From an uncultured Lachnospiraceae bacterium (GTDB lineage Bacteria; Bacillota; Clostridia; Lachnospirales; Lachnospiraceae), in the NCBI GenBank assembly GCA_910585465.1, contig CAJUEW010000007.1, positions 1 to 64,000 of the forward strand: DNA of 64,000 bases. Direction: 5' to 3'. How positions within the stretch are numbered: position 1 is the first letter of the stretch; each line of letters begins with the position of its first letter. Shown here piece by piece: positions 25,698 through 35,827 of this stretch. A program made the position numbers and the translations under genes. Under the pieces are notes generated by a model, which was not told where the DNA came from, ran no database searches, and saw only the letters and a program-made list of their open reading frames with translations.

Positions 25698-26183
25698 ATG
25701 GCAAAAGTTGAACTGAAAAAACCAATTGTAGAAGAGATTTCTGCAAATCTGGAAGGCGCAGCCGGGGTTGTTCTGGTTGATCACTGCGGTCTGACCGTGG
25801 AGCAGGATACACAGCTTCGCAGGCAGATGAGAGCGGAAGGGATCGTATACAAGGTTTATAAGAATACTATGCTGAATTTTGCAATCAAGGGTACTGAGTT
25901 CGAGCCGCTGTCAAAGCATCTTGAAGGACCCTCTGCAGTTGCCATTTCCAAAACAGATGCGACTGCTCCGGCAAGGATTATTGCCAATTTTGCAAAAACT
26001 GCAGATAAGCTTGAAATTAAAGCCGGGATCGTAGAAGGAAACTACTATGATGCAAAGGGAATGACTGCTATTGCAAATGTTCCGTCCAGAGAAGTTCTTC
26101 TGGGAAGACTTTTGGGAAGTATGCAGAGTCCGATTGCAAACTTTGCTCGTGTTATTAATCAGATCGCAGAGAAGGAAGCATAA
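25698..26183 (+). CDS. rplJ: 50S ribosomal protein L10
   Basis: 161 aa from ATG 25698, which has AAGGAGGAAA 8 bases upstream; a longer frame beginning upstream runs through the leader RNA and is rejected. N-terminal rRNA-binding domain (VVLVDHCGLTVEQ, YKVYKNTML) and C-terminal L7/L12-binding helix (SPIANFARVINQIAEK). Anchors the stalk and represses its own operon via the leader. Confidence 0.97.
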   Translation: MAKVELKKPIVEEISANLEGAAGVVLVDHCGLTVEQDTQLRRQMRAEGIVYKVYKNTMLNFAIKGTEFEPLSKHLEGPSAVAISKTDATAPARIIANFAKTADKLEIKAGIVEGNYYDAKGMTAIANVPSREVLLGRLLGSMQSPIANFARVINQIAEKEA

Positions 26184-26242
26184 AAGGAATATTTAAGAAA
26201 GCATAACATTTAAAAGAAAATTACAGTTGGAGGTAAAACAAA

Positions 26243-26614
26243 ATGGCAAAATTAACTACTGCAGAATTTATTGATGCAATCAAAGAGTTATCCGTATTGG
26301 AATTAAATGAATTAGTAAAAGCTTGCGAGGAAGAGTTCGGCGTATCCGCAGCGGCAGGTGTCGTTGTAGCGGCAGCAGGTCCTGCAGAGGCTGCTGAAGA
26401 GAAAGATTCCTTTGATGTAGAACTGACAGAGGTTGGTCCGAATAAGGTTAAGGTTATCAAAGTTGTCCGTGAAGCTACCGGTCTTGGTCTGAAGGAGGCT
26501 AAGGATGTGGTTGACGGCGCGCCGAAGGTTGTTAAAGAGGGCGCTTCTAAGGCTGAGGCTGAGGAGCTTAAGACGAAGCTTGAGGCTGAGGGTGCTAAGG
26601 TTACTCTTAAATAA
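26243..26614 (+). CDS. rplL: 50S ribosomal protein L7/L12
   Basis: 123 aa. N-terminal dimerisation helices (TAEFIDAIKELSVLELNELVKA), an Ala/Gly hinge (about 36-52) and the C-terminal factor-binding domain with KVIKVVREATGLGLKEAK. Recruits translational GTPases to the ribosome. A strong terminator follows. Confidence 0.98.
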   Translation: MAKLTTAEFIDAIKELSVLELNELVKACEEEFGVSAAAGVVVAAAGPAEAAEEKDSFDVELTEVGPNKVKVIKVVREATGLGLKEAKDVVDGAPKVVKEGASKAEAEELKTKLEAEGAKVTLK

Positions 26615-26630
26615 TTTAGTCTGTACGTCC

Positions 26631-26664
26631 GAGGGATATCGCAAAAGCGGTATCCCTCTTTATT
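26631..26664 (+). terminator. Terminator or attenuator between rplL and rpoB
   Basis: 12-bp stem with one G-U pair (26631-26642 with 26647-26658), AAAA tetraloop and a T-rich tail (TTTATTTT). It would lower read-through from the abundant rplJL mRNA into rpoBC, which also has its own promoter at 26758. Confidence 0.88.
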
Positions 26665-26757
26665 TTACACTGAGGAATACCTTGACTCCTTATTTTCCGC
26701 AGAAAGTCTTTTGTCCTACAGGGACTGTACTTTGAGAAGGATCAGGAGAAAAACTGG

Positions 26758-26786
26758 TTGACATATTGAAAACGGTATGATATCAT
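26758..26786 (+). promoter_or_regulatory. Sigma-A promoter of rpoB-rpoC
   Basis: -35 TTGACA (26758-26763), 17-bp spacer, -10 TATCAT (26781-26786). Starts the rpoBC transcript independently of rplJL. Confidence 0.75.
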
Positions 26787-26889
26787 GGACGATGCACTAT
26801 TGTGGTAAGGTATGCTTAGTACCTTGCCGTCATATTGTGACCATTTACCGGAAAATGTAGTTATTAAATATATAAGGGGTGAAATGTCA

Positions 26890-29800
26890 ATGGAAAAGAA
26901 CAGAATCAAACCTATCAAATCAGGAAAAAGCAGCAGAATGAGCTATTCCAGGAAAAAGGAAGTTCTTGAGATGCCGAATCTGATCGAGGTTCAAAGAGAT
27001 TCCTACCAGTGGTTTCTGGACGAAGGACTCCGTGAAGCATTTGCGGATATTTCTCCGATTACAGACTACAGCGGAAAACTGAGCCTGGAGTTTACGGACT
27101 TTACACTGGACATAGAAGGTGCAAAGTATACGATCGAAGAGTGCAAAGAACGTGACGCCACCTATGCCGCTCCCCTGAAGGTGAGAGTCCGTCTTTACAA
27201 CAAGGAAACGGATGAGATCAATGAGCATGAGATTTTCATGGGCGATCTGCCTCTGATGACAGAGACCGGAACCTTCGTGATCAATGGAGCGGAGCGTGTC
27301 ATTGTCAGTCAGCTGGTGCGTTCCCCTGGAATCTATTATGGCATTGACCATGATAAAGTAGGTAAGCTTTTGTTCTCCTGTACCGTGATTCCGAACCGCG
27401 GTGCATGGCTGGAATATGAAACTGATTCCAATGATGTATTTTATGTTCGCGTTGACAGAACCCGTAAAGTGCCCATTACTGTTTTGATTCGTGCGTTAGG
27501 TTATGGCACGAATGCAGAGATTCTGGAGTTGTTCGGTGAAGAACCGAAGATTCTTGCTTCCCTGGGAAAGGATACCTCCGAGAGCTATCAGGAGGGTCTG
27601 CTGGAGCTGTATAAAAAAATCCGCCCCGGAGAGCCGTTGGCGGTGGAGAGTGCCGAAAGCCTGATTACAGGCATGTTTTTCGACCCAAGGAGATATGATC
27701 TGGCAAAAGTCGGCCGATATAAATTTAACAAAAAACTGGCTCTGAAAAACCGTATCCGCGGACAGGTGCTGGCGGAGGATGTGGTGGATGCTTCCACCGG
27801 TGAAATTATTGCCAAGGCAGATACAAAGGTGGATATGGATCTGGCAGTTATACTTCAGGACTCTGCTGTTCCGTTTGTATGGATTAAGGGAGAGGAGCGC
27901 GATATTAAAGTGCTCTCCAACCGTATGGTGGATTTGAAAAAATATGTGGATTTCGATCCGCTGGAGTTGGGAATCAAGGAAAATGTATACTATCCGGTTC
28001 TTGAAAAAATCCTGGAAGAAAATACGGAACCGGATGATATCAGGGAGGCCATCTGCCGCGAAGCTTCAGCTTTGGTTCCGAAGCATATCACAAAGGATGA
28101 CATTATGGCATCCATTAACTACAATATGCATCTGGAGTATGGACTTGGCAACCATGACGATATCGATCATCTGGGCAACCGCCGTATCCGTGCGGTCGGT
28201 GAGCTGCTCCAGAATCAGTACCGTATCGGTCTCTCCCGTCTGGAGAGGGTAGTACGTGAACGTATGACGACGCAGGACACGGAGGGTATTTCGCCCCAGT
28301 CCCTGATTAATATTAAGCCGGTAACGGCAGCCGTGAAGGAATTCTTTGGTTCCTCTCAGCTGTCCCAGTTTATGGATCAGAATAATCCTCTGGGCGAGCT
28401 GACTCATAAGAGACGTCTGTCCGCACTGGGGCCGGGCGGTCTTTCGCGTGACCGCGCAGGCTTTGAGGTCCGGGATGTACATTATTCTCATTATGGAAGA
28501 ATGTGTCCGATTGAGACCCCTGAAGGTCCGAATATCGGTTTGATTAACTCTCTGGCGTGTTATGCAAGAATTAACGAGTATGGATTTGTGGAAGCTCCGT
28601 ACCGTAAAATTGATAAATCCGATCCTAAAAATCCCCGTGTCATTGAAGAAGTTGTATATATGACTGCGGATGAAGAGGATAATTACCACGTGGCGCAGGC
28701 AAATGAGCCTTTGGACGAGAACGGATATTTTATCAGGAACAACGTATCCGGCCGTTACCGCGAAGAGACTCAGGAATATGAAAAGTCAATGTTTGACTTT
28801 ATGGATGTATCGCCCAAAATGGTATTTTCCGTGGCTACGGCACTGATTCCCTTCTTGGAGAATGATGATGCGAACCGTGCTCTGATGGGTTCCAACATGC
28901 AGCGTCAGGCGGTGCCGCTGATGCTTACGGAGGCTCCGGTCGTGGGAACAGGAATGGAGGAAAAGACAGCAGTAGACTCTGGTGTCTGTGTAGTTGCCAA
29001 AAATTCCGGCGTGGTAGAGCGCGCAGTTTCCAATGAGATTGTGATCCGGCAGGATAATGGGGTGCGGGATGTATACCATCTGACCAAATTTATGCGCAGC
29101 AATCAAAGCAACTGCTACAATCAGAGACCGATTGTATTTAAGGGGGAGCATGTGGAGGCCGGACAGGTAATTGCGGATGGTCCTTCCACCTCTAACGGGG
29201 AAATTGCCCTCGGAAAGAATCCGCTGATCGGATTTATGACCTGGGAGGGTTATAATTACGAGGATGCGGTACTGTTAAGCGAAAGACTGGTTATGGACGA
29301 TGTGTATACGTCCATCCATATTGAGGAATATGAGGCAGAGGCAAGGGATACAAAACTGGGACCGGAGGAGATTACCAGGGATGTGCCGGGCGTAGGTGAC
29401 GATGCGTTGAAGGACCTGGATAACAGGGGTATTATCCGTATCGGAGCTGAAGTTCGCGCCGGTGATATTCTGGTCGGTAAAGTGACTCCGAAGGGAGAGA
29501 CAGAGCTGACCGCAGAGGAAAGACTGCTGCGTGCAATCTTCGGTGAGAAGGCGAGAGAGGTACGTGATACCTCCCTGAAAGTGCCGCACGGGGAATATGG
29601 AATCGTTGTAGATGCAAAGGTATTTACGAGAGAGAACGGAGATGAGCTGTCCCCTGGAGTGAATCAGGCAGTCCGCATCTATATTGCGCAGAAGAGAAAA
29701 ATCTCTGTGGGTGATAAGATGGCAGGCCGTCATGGAAATAAGGGTGTGGTTTCCCGCGTGCTTCCGGTAGAGGATATGCCGTTTCTTCCGAACGGGCGTC

Positions 29801-30738
29801 CGCTGGATATTGTTCTGAATCCTCTGGGTGTGCCTTCCCGTATGAATATCGGACAGGTTCTGGAGATTCATTTAAGTCTGGCAGCAAAGGCTCTGGGCTT
29901 TAATGTGGCGACTCCTGTCTTTGACGGCGCAAACGAAAACGATATTATGGACACACTGGACCTGGCAAATGACTATGTCAATCTGGAGTGGGCTGAATTT
30001 AAAGCAAAGCATGAGCAGGAGCTGCTTCCGGAGGTTATGGATTATCTGTATAAGAACAGAGAACACAGAAAGCTCTGGAAGGGCGTGCCGATTTCCCGTG
30101 ACGGTAAAGTACGTCTGCGCGACGGACGTACAGGCGAGTATTTTGACAGTCCGGTTACGATTGGACACATGCATTATCTGAAGCTGCACCATCTGGTAGA
30201 CGATAAGATCCATGCGCGCTCCACCGGGCCCTATTCATTAGTTACGCAGCAGCCCCTGGGCGGCAAGGCGCAGTTCGGAGGACAGCGCTTTGGTGAGATG
30301 GAGGTATGGGCGCTGGAGGCTTACGGGGCTTCCTATACTCTGCAGGAGATCCTGACGGTCAAATCCGATGACGTGATTGGACGTGTAAAGACCTATGAGG
30401 CGATCATCAAGGGCGACAATATTCCGGAGGCGGGTATTCCGGAGTCCTTCAAGGTGCTGCTGAAAGAGCTGCAGGCCCTTGGACTGGATGTCCGTGTACT
30501 GCGTGATGATAATACAGAAGTGGAATTGATGGAAAGCAGTGATTACGGTGACGTGGACATCCGCAGTATTCTGGAAAGTGACAGCAGACATTATAACAAT
30601 GAAGATGAGTCATTTGGAGAGCATGGCTTCAGCAAGCAGGAATTTGAAGGTGAAGAGCTTGTGGATGTAGAAGAGTATACTGCTGATGATGCGGAAGAGG
30701 AACCTATTGAACTGGATGAAGAGATTGATTATGAATAG
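26890..30738 (+). CDS. rpoB: RNA polymerase beta subunit
   Basis: 1282 aa from ATG 26890, 9 bases after AAGGGGT; an ATG at 26884 is too close to the site, and frames starting near 26812 would add a long N-terminal extension unlike the family. Contains the rifampicin pocket (SSQLSQFMDQNNPLGELTHK, then RRLSALGPGG), where the Asp, His and Ser positions often mutated in resistance are wild type. Also GDKMAGRHGNKGV and the C-terminal GGQRFGEMEVWALEAYGA. The tail is strongly acidic. Followed after 12 bases by rpoC. Confidence 0.98.
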   Translation: MEKNRIKPIKSGKSSRMSYSRKKEVLEMPNLIEVQRDSYQWFLDEGLREAFADISPITDYSGKLSLEFTDFTLDIEGAKYTIEECKERDATYAAPLKVRVRLYNKETDEINEHEIFMGDLPLMTETGTFVINGAERVIVSQLVRSPGIYYGIDHDKVGKLLFSCTVIPNRGAWLEYETDSNDVFYVRVDRTRKVPITVLIRALGYGTNAEILELFGEEPKILASLGKDTSESYQEGLLELYKKIRPGEPLAVESAESLITGMFFDPRRYDLAKVGRYKFNKKLALKNRIRGQVLAEDVVDASTGEIIAKADTKVDMDLAVILQDSAVPFVWIKGEERDIKVLSNRMVDLKKYVDFDPLELGIKENVYYPVLEKILEENTEPDDIREAICREASALVPKHITKDDIMASINYNMHLEYGLGNHDDIDHLGNRRIRAVGELLQNQYRIGLSRLERVVRERMTTQDTEGISPQSLINIKPVTAAVKEFFGSSQLSQFMDQNNPLGELTHKRRLSALGPGGLSRDRAGFEVRDVHYSHYGRMCPIETPEGPNIGLINSLACYARINEYGFVEAPYRKIDKSDPKNPRVIEEVVYMTADEEDNYHVAQANEPLDENGYFIRNNVSGRYREETQEYEKSMFDFMDVSPKMVFSVATALIPFLENDDANRALMGSNMQRQAVPLMLTEAPVVGTGMEEKTAVDSGVCVVAKNSGVVERAVSNEIVIRQDNGVRDVYHLTKFMRSNQSNCYNQRPIVFKGEHVEAGQVIADGPSTSNGEIALGKNPLIGFMTWEGYNYEDAVLLSERLVMDDVYTSIHIEEYEAEARDTKLGPEEITRDVPGVGDDALKDLDNRGIIRIGAEVRAGDILVGKVTPKGETELTAEERLLRAIFGEKAREVRDTSLKVPHGEYGIVVDAKVFTRENGDELSPGVNQAVRIYIAQKRKISVGDKMAGRHGNKGVVSRVLPVEDMPFLPNGRPLDIVLNPLGVPSRMNIGQVLEIHLSLAAKALGFNVATPVFDGANENDIMDTLDLANDYVNLEWAEFKAKHEQELLPEVMDYLYKNREHRKLWKGVPISRDGKVRLRDGRTGEYFDSPVTIGHMHYLKLHHLVDDKIHARSTGPYSLVTQQPLGGKAQFGGQRFGEMEVWALEAYGASYTLQEILTVKSDDVIGRVKTYEAIIKGDNIPEAGIPESFKVLLKELQALGLDVRVLRDDNTEVELMESSDYGDVDIRSILESDSRHYNNEDESFGEHGFSKQEFEGEELVDVEEYTADDAEEEPIELDEEIDYE

Positions 30739-30750
30739 GAGGTGCCGTTC

Positions 30751-33700
30751 ATGCCGGAAACAACGAGTAATGAAAATTATCAGCCGATGAGCTTTGATGC
30801 GATCAAAATTGGTCTTGCTTCCCCCGAAACAATTCGGGGGTGGTCCAGAGGCGAGGTGAAGAAACCGGAAACCATCAACTACAGAACGCTGAAGCCTGAG
30901 AAGGACGGCCTGTATTGTGAGAGGATTTTCGGGCCCAGTAAGGACTGGGAGTGTCATTGCGGTAAATATAAGAAAATCAGATACAAGGGCGTTGTCTGCG
31001 ACCGCTGCGGCGTTGAGGTTACCAAATCCAATGTCCGCCGTGAGCGCATGGGGCATATTGAACTGGCAGCTCCGGTATCTCATATATGGTATTTCAAAGG
31101 AATTCCGAGCCGTATGGGGCTGATTCTGGATCTGTCTCCGAGAACATTGGAGAAGGTACTGTATTTTGCATCCTATATTGTTTTGGATCCGGGTAAGACA
31201 GAGCTTCTGTACAAACAGGTTTTGTCAGAGAAGGAATATCAGGATATGAGGGAAAAATATCCGGATTCCGGCGCTTTCCGCGTGGGCATGGGGGCAGAGT
31301 CTGTTAAAGAGCTTCTGCATGCCATTGATTTAGAAAAGGATTCCGCTGAATTGAAGGCGGAACTTAAAAATGCTTCCGGCCAGAAGAGAGCCCGTATCAT
31401 CAAGCGTCTGGAGGTTGTGGAGGCATTCCGTGAGTCAGGCAATAAGCCGGAGTGGATGATCATGGATGTGATTCCGGTGATTCCTCCGGATCTGCGTCCG
31501 ATGGTTCAGCTGGACGGCGGACGTTTTGCCACTTCCGACCTAAATGACTTATACAGAAGAATTATCAACCGCAATAACCGTCTGCAGAGACTTTTGGATC
31601 TGGGCGCTCCGGATATTATTGTCCGCAATGAGAAGCGTATGCTTCAGGAGGCGGTTGATGCCTTAATTGATAACGGAAGAAGAGGCCGTCCGGTTACCGG
31701 TCCGGGAAACCGTGCGCTGAAATCTCTGTCTGATATGCTGAAGGGTAAATCCGGTCGTTTCCGCCAGAACCTGCTGGGAAAACGGGTGGACTATTCTGGT
31801 CGTTCTGTTATCGTCGTTGGACCGGAGCTGAAGATTTATCAGTGCGGCCTTCCGAAGGAGATGGCGATTGAGCTGTTTAAGCCTTTTGTTATGAAGGAAT
31901 TAGTTGCCAACGGCTCTGCTCATAATATTAAGAGCGCCAAGAAGATGGTGGAGCGTCTTCAGACGGAAGTATGGGATGTGTTGGAGGATGTTATTAAAGA
32001 GCATCCGGTTATGTTGAACCGTGCGCCTACGCTGCACAGACTGGGAATTCAGGCATTTGAGCCGATACTGGTAGAAGGTAAGGCGATCAAGCTTCATCCT
32101 CTTGTATGCACGGCTTTTAATGCGGACTTTGACGGCGATCAGATGGCGGTGCATCTGCCTCTGTCTGTGGAGGCACAGGCAGAATGCCGTTTCCTGCTGC
32201 TTTCTCCGAATAATCTGCTGAAGCCTTCAGACGGAGGCCCTGTGGCGGTTCCTTCCCAGGATATGGTTCTTGGCATTTATTATCTGACTCAGGAAAGGCC
32301 GGATGCTCTTGGTGAAGGAAAAGCCTTTAAAAGTGTAAATGAAGCGATTCTGGCATATGAAAATGGTGCGCTGACGCTTCAGAGCCGCATCAAGGTTCGG
32401 GTGACAAAAAAACTGGCGGATGGAACCGTGTTGAGCAGCATAGAAGAGTCTACCCTTGGACGGTTTATCTTTAATGAAATTCTGCCGCAGGATCTTGGTT
32501 TTGTGGATCGCAGCATTCCGGGCAATGAACTGAAGCCGGAGGTTGACTTCCATGTAGGCAAAAAAGGTCTGAAGCAGATTCTGGAGAAGGTCATCAATAC
32601 TCACGGCGCTACCAAGACTGCGGAGGTTCTGGATAACATTAAGGATATGGGCTACAAATATTCTACCAGAGCAGCCATGACCGTATCTATTTCTGATATG
32701 ACTGTGCCTCCGGAGAAGCCGGAGCTGATTAAGAAAGCACAGGATACCGTAGATAAAATTACCCGCAATTATAAGAGGGGTAAGATTACGGAGGAAGAGC
32801 GTTATAAAGAGGTGGTGGAAACCTGGAAGGAGACAGACGCTGTCTTGACCAAGGCTCTTCTGGGCGGCCTGGATAAGTATAATAATATTTATATGATGGC
32901 AGATTCCGGTGCCCGCGGTTCTGATAAACAGATTAAGCAACTTGCGGGTATGCGCGGGCTGATGGCAGATACCACCGGTCATACGATTGAGCTGCCGATT
33001 AAGTCTAATTTCCGTGAGGGGCTGGATGTACTGGAGTACTTTATGTCTGCCCATGGTGCCCGTAAAGGTCTGTCTGATACGGCGCTTCGTACGGCGGATT
33101 CCGGTTATCTGACCAGACGTCTGGTGGATGTGTCTCAGGAGCTGATTATCCGGGAAACCGACTGCAGTGTCGGCAGGGAGATTCCCGGAATGGAGGTCAG
33201 TGCATTTACAGATGGCAAAGAGATGATAGAGTCGCTTCAGGAGCGTATTACAGGCCGCTTTGTCTGTGAGGATATCTGTGATAAGGACGGCAATATTATT
33301 GTAAAAGCAAACCATATGATTACACCCAGGCGCGCGGCGGCGGTTGTAAAGGACGGCGTGGATAAGGACGGCAATCCCTTTGATAAGATAAAGATCCGTA
33401 CCGCTCTTACGTGCCGTTCCCATATCGGTGTCTGTGCAAAGTGCTATGGCGCCAATATGGCCACCGGTGAAGCGGTGCAGGTAGGAGAGACGGTTGGAAT
33501 TATTGCCGCGCAGTCCATCGGCGAGCCGGGAACTCAGCTTACCATGAGAACCTTCCATACCGGCGGCGTAGCGGGCGGAGATATTACCCAGGGTCTTCCC
33601 CGTGTGGAGGAGCTTTTTGAGGCGAGAAAGCCGAAGGGTCTTGCAATCGTAACGGAGATTGCAGGTCTTGCTACTATTAATGACATGAAGAAAAAACGAG

Positions 33701-34449
33701 AGATTGTCGTTAGTAATTCCGAGACAGGCGATTCCAAGACTTATCTGATTCCGTTTGATTCCCGTATCAAGATTATGGAGGGAACCTATGTGGAGGCCGG
33801 CGATGCACTGACCGAAGGAAGCATTAATCCCCATGATATTTTGAAGATCAAGGGTGTGCGTGCGGTTCAGGATTATCTGCTGCAGGAGGTGCAGCGCGTT
33901 TACCGTCTGCAGGGTGTGGAAATCAATGATAAGCATATTGAAATGATTGTGCGCCAGATGCTGAAAAAAATCCGCATCGAGGACAATGGAGACAGTGAGT
34001 TTCTGCCGGGTACTCTGGTTGATATCCTGGAGTTTGAGGATATGAATGAGAAGCTGATAGCGGAGGACAAAGCTCCCGCAGAAGGAAAGCAGGTACTGCT
34101 TGGTATTACCAAGGCATCCCTGGCAACCAATTCATTCTTATCTGCGGCATCCTTCCAGGAAACTACAAAGGTTCTCACAGAGGCCGCTATTAAAGGAAAG
34201 ATTGATCCTCTGATTGGCCTGAAGGAAAATGTGATCATCGGTAAGCTGATTCCGGCCGGTACAGGCATGAAGCGTTACCGTGATGTAAAGCTGAGTACGG
34301 ATCTGGAGGAAGAGGATTCTTTAAGTATCAGCGAAGAGGAATATGAGGAGCCGGAAGAAGAAAAGCTGCTGGACTTCTCAGAGGAAGATGATGAGGAAGA
34401 CGAAGAGATAGATTTAGACGAAGAGCTTGTTTTGAGTCAGGAAGAATAG
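30751..34449 (+). CDS. rpoC: RNA polymerase beta' subunit
   Basis: 1232 aa from ATG 30751 with TAGGAGGTG at 8 bases; an in-frame GTG at 30742 lies inside the binding site. Zinc-binding domain CHCGKYKK...CDRCG, active-site metal loop NADFDGDQMAVH, second zinc site (C-X-n-CRSHIGVCAKCYG) and bridge/trigger elements (QSIGEPGTQLTMRTFHTGG). The C-terminal 40 residues are almost all Glu/Asp. Ends at an intrinsic terminator. Confidence 0.98.
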   Translation: MPETTSNENYQPMSFDAIKIGLASPETIRGWSRGEVKKPETINYRTLKPEKDGLYCERIFGPSKDWECHCGKYKKIRYKGVVCDRCGVEVTKSNVRRERMGHIELAAPVSHIWYFKGIPSRMGLILDLSPRTLEKVLYFASYIVLDPGKTELLYKQVLSEKEYQDMREKYPDSGAFRVGMGAESVKELLHAIDLEKDSAELKAELKNASGQKRARIIKRLEVVEAFRESGNKPEWMIMDVIPVIPPDLRPMVQLDGGRFATSDLNDLYRRIINRNNRLQRLLDLGAPDIIVRNEKRMLQEAVDALIDNGRRGRPVTGPGNRALKSLSDMLKGKSGRFRQNLLGKRVDYSGRSVIVVGPELKIYQCGLPKEMAIELFKPFVMKELVANGSAHNIKSAKKMVERLQTEVWDVLEDVIKEHPVMLNRAPTLHRLGIQAFEPILVEGKAIKLHPLVCTAFNADFDGDQMAVHLPLSVEAQAECRFLLLSPNNLLKPSDGGPVAVPSQDMVLGIYYLTQERPDALGEGKAFKSVNEAILAYENGALTLQSRIKVRVTKKLADGTVLSSIEESTLGRFIFNEILPQDLGFVDRSIPGNELKPEVDFHVGKKGLKQILEKVINTHGATKTAEVLDNIKDMGYKYSTRAAMTVSISDMTVPPEKPELIKKAQDTVDKITRNYKRGKITEEERYKEVVETWKETDAVLTKALLGGLDKYNNIYMMADSGARGSDKQIKQLAGMRGLMADTTGHTIELPIKSNFREGLDVLEYFMSAHGARKGLSDTALRTADSGYLTRRLVDVSQELIIRETDCSVGREIPGMEVSAFTDGKEMIESLQERITGRFVCEDICDKDGNIIVKANHMITPRRAAAVVKDGVDKDGNPFDKIKIRTALTCRSHIGVCAKCYGANMATGEAVQVGETVGIIAAQSIGEPGTQLTMRTFHTGGVAGGDITQGLPRVEELFEARKPKGLAIVTEIAGLATINDMKKKREIVVSNSETGDSKTYLIPFDSRIKIMEGTYVEAGDALTEGSINPHDILKIKGVRAVQDYLLQEVQRVYRLQGVEINDKHIEMIVRQMLKKIRIEDNGDSEFLPGTLVDILEFEDMNEKLIAEDKAPAEGKQVLLGITKASLATNSFLSAASFQETTKVLTEAAIKGKIDPLIGLKENVIIGKLIPAGTGMKRYRDVKLSTDLEEEDSLSISEEEYEEPEEEKLLDFSEEDDEEDEEIDLDEELVLSQEE

Positions 34450-34460
34450 ACGACATGGAT

Positions 34461-34493
34461 AAAGGGCACCGTATAAAGCGGTGCCCTTTTGTA
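34461..34493 (+). terminator. Intrinsic terminator of rpoBC
   Basis: 11-bp stem AAAGGGCACCG (34461-34471) with CGGTGCCCTTT (34479-34489), then TTTTG. Also close to the end of the VanZ-like gene on the other strand. Confidence 0.9.
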
Positions 34494-34506
34494 TAAACGT
34501 GCATCA

Positions 34507-35025
34507 TTATAATCTGCGTCTTTTTGCCAGCGGACGGAAAATCGTTACCCGGCCGATAAAGCAGATAAACTGTACCAGAAGTACACCTGCCAGAACGCCG
34601 ATGCTGTCAATTCCCACATCCTTTTTTGAAGGCCCGCGGCCTGCAACAAAGGACTGATGATATTCGTCCAGAGCGGCAAATCCTACGCACAGTCCTCCTG
34701 CCAGAATGGGCAGCCAAAGTCCTCGTACCCCATAGACATAGAGTGGAAAGGAAACTGAGATTGCCAGGAGAAAGTATTCTGTCATATGTGCCAGCTTGCG
34801 GACCGGATAATGAATTCTTTCTATATAATATGCGATATCTCCGTCTGACCAGTGAAGCTCAAAGGCTTCGTTGGCGGATTCCACAATTACCTCGCTGACC
34901 TTGTAGCTTAGATTTCCGGAGGTGGTTCCGTCCTGGGATGAGAAGGAAAAGATCAGATACATCATCAGGATTGCAGGTATAAAGGAAAAGGGCTTTAGCA
35001 GCGCCCTTAAAAATGTTTTCAGCAT
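34507..35025 (-). CDS. VanZ-like membrane protein
   Basis: 172 aa with about four transmembrane helices. VanZ family marks: FSFSSQDG near the N terminus, RKLAHMTEYFLLA, DEYHQSFVAGRGPSKKDVGID. VanZ itself gives low-level teicoplanin resistance, but most family members are chromosomal genes of unknown function, so no resistance is claimed. It interrupts the usual rpoC-rpsL order on the opposite strand and shares the rpoC terminator region. AGGAGG-like site precedes the ATG. Confidence 0.88.
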   Translation of the reverse strand: MLKTFLRALLKPFSFIPAILMMYLIFSFSSQDGTTSGNLSYKVSEVIVESANEAFELHWSDGDIAYYIERIHYPVRKLAHMTEYFLLAISVSFPLYVYGVRGLWLPILAGGLCVGFAALDEYHQSFVAGRGPSKKDVGIDSIGVLAGVLLVQFICFIGRVTIFRPLAKRRRL

Positions 35026-35258
35026 ATTCGCCTCCTTTTTAAAATTTGCCCTATCATAGCACTAAAGACAGCAGATGTCCAGAGACTTAAGAAAATCTTA
35101 ATGTTCCTGCAAGGCGGGATAGGGTATGATTGTTCCCCCCAATATATGATGCGGAACGATAAAAGATGTTTTATAAAAAGACAGGATACAGGGAAAAGGA
35201 AAAATTTCTGCATAACCAAAATCATAAACAAATCATTGAAAACTTTGGCATAAACCGC

Positions 35259-35287
35259 TTGACAAGGAGAAGCGGATTTACTATAAT
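35259..35287 (+). promoter_or_regulatory. Consensus sigma-A promoter of the rpsL-rpsG-fusA operon
   Basis: -35 TTGACA (35259-35264), exactly 17 bp, -10 TATAAT (35282-35287): a perfect consensus, the strongest promoter in the window. The leader of about 110 bases starts with a CATGCGT/ACGCATG hairpin (about 35296-35315). Confidence 0.93.
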
Positions 35288-35404
35288 AATCAAGCATGCG
35301 TGTGGATACGCATGTGTTTCAGTGAGTCTGAAAGACAGCAGTCATGGTAGGAACCCTTACCGTCGCAGGATAAACCTGCCACAAAAATGCAGGAGGTGAA
35401 AGAA

Positions 35405-35827
35405 ATGCCAACATTCAACCAGTTAGTAAGAAAAGGAAGAGAGACATCTGTAAAGAAGTCTACTGCACCGGCTCTTCAGAAAGGCTTTAATTCCCTGAAG
35501 AAAAGACCAATTGATGCATCTGCACCACAGAAACGTGGTGTCTGCACCGCAGTTAAGACAGCAACTCCTAAGAAGCCTAATTCCGCTCTTAGAAAAATTG
35601 CCAGAGTTCGTCTTTCTAATGGTATCGAAGTTACCAGCTACATCCCGGGAGAAGGACACAACCTTCAGGAGCACAGCGTTGTTCTGATCCGTGGTGGAAG
35701 AGTAAAAGACTTACCTGGTACCAGATACCATATCGTTCGTGGTACGCTGGATACCGCAGGCGTTGCAAAAAGACGTCAGGCACGTTCCAAATACGGAGCA
35801 AAGAGACCAAAAGACGCTAAGAAGTAA
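35405..35827 (+). CDS. rpsL: 30S ribosomal protein S12
   Basis: 140 aa from ATG 35405 with GCAGGAGGTG upstream; starts MPTFNQLVRKGR. KKPNSALRKIARVRL and GGRVKDLPGTRYHIVRG keep the lysines where streptomycin-resistance changes occur, so a sensitive allele is expected. Decoding-centre protein, first gene of the str operon. Confidence 0.98.
   Translation: MPTFNQLVRKGRETSVKKSTAPALQKGFNSLKKRPIDASAPQKRGVCTAVKTATPKKPNSALRKIARVRLSNGIEVTSYIPGEGHNLQEHSVVLIRGGRVKDLPGTRYHIVRGTLDTAGVAKRRQARSKYGAKRPKDAKK

Noticed and set aside
26812..26889. Longer RpoB starting at 26812
   Set aside because: The extra residues do not look like RpoB and the start lacks a ribosome site; AAGGGGT serves ATG 26890.
32227..33936. 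Long open frame of 569 codons on the minus strand of rpoC
   Set aside because: It is a mirror of the codon pattern of rpoC, has no ribosome site and a low-complexity, His/Arg/Leu-rich product typical of antisense shadows. The same holds for the 492-codon frame opposite tuf and fusA.
34507..35025. Vancomycin/teicoplanin resistance locus
   Set aside because: Only a VanZ-like gene is present; no vanHAX, vanRS or vanY genes occur nearby, and most VanZ-like proteins are not resistance genes.
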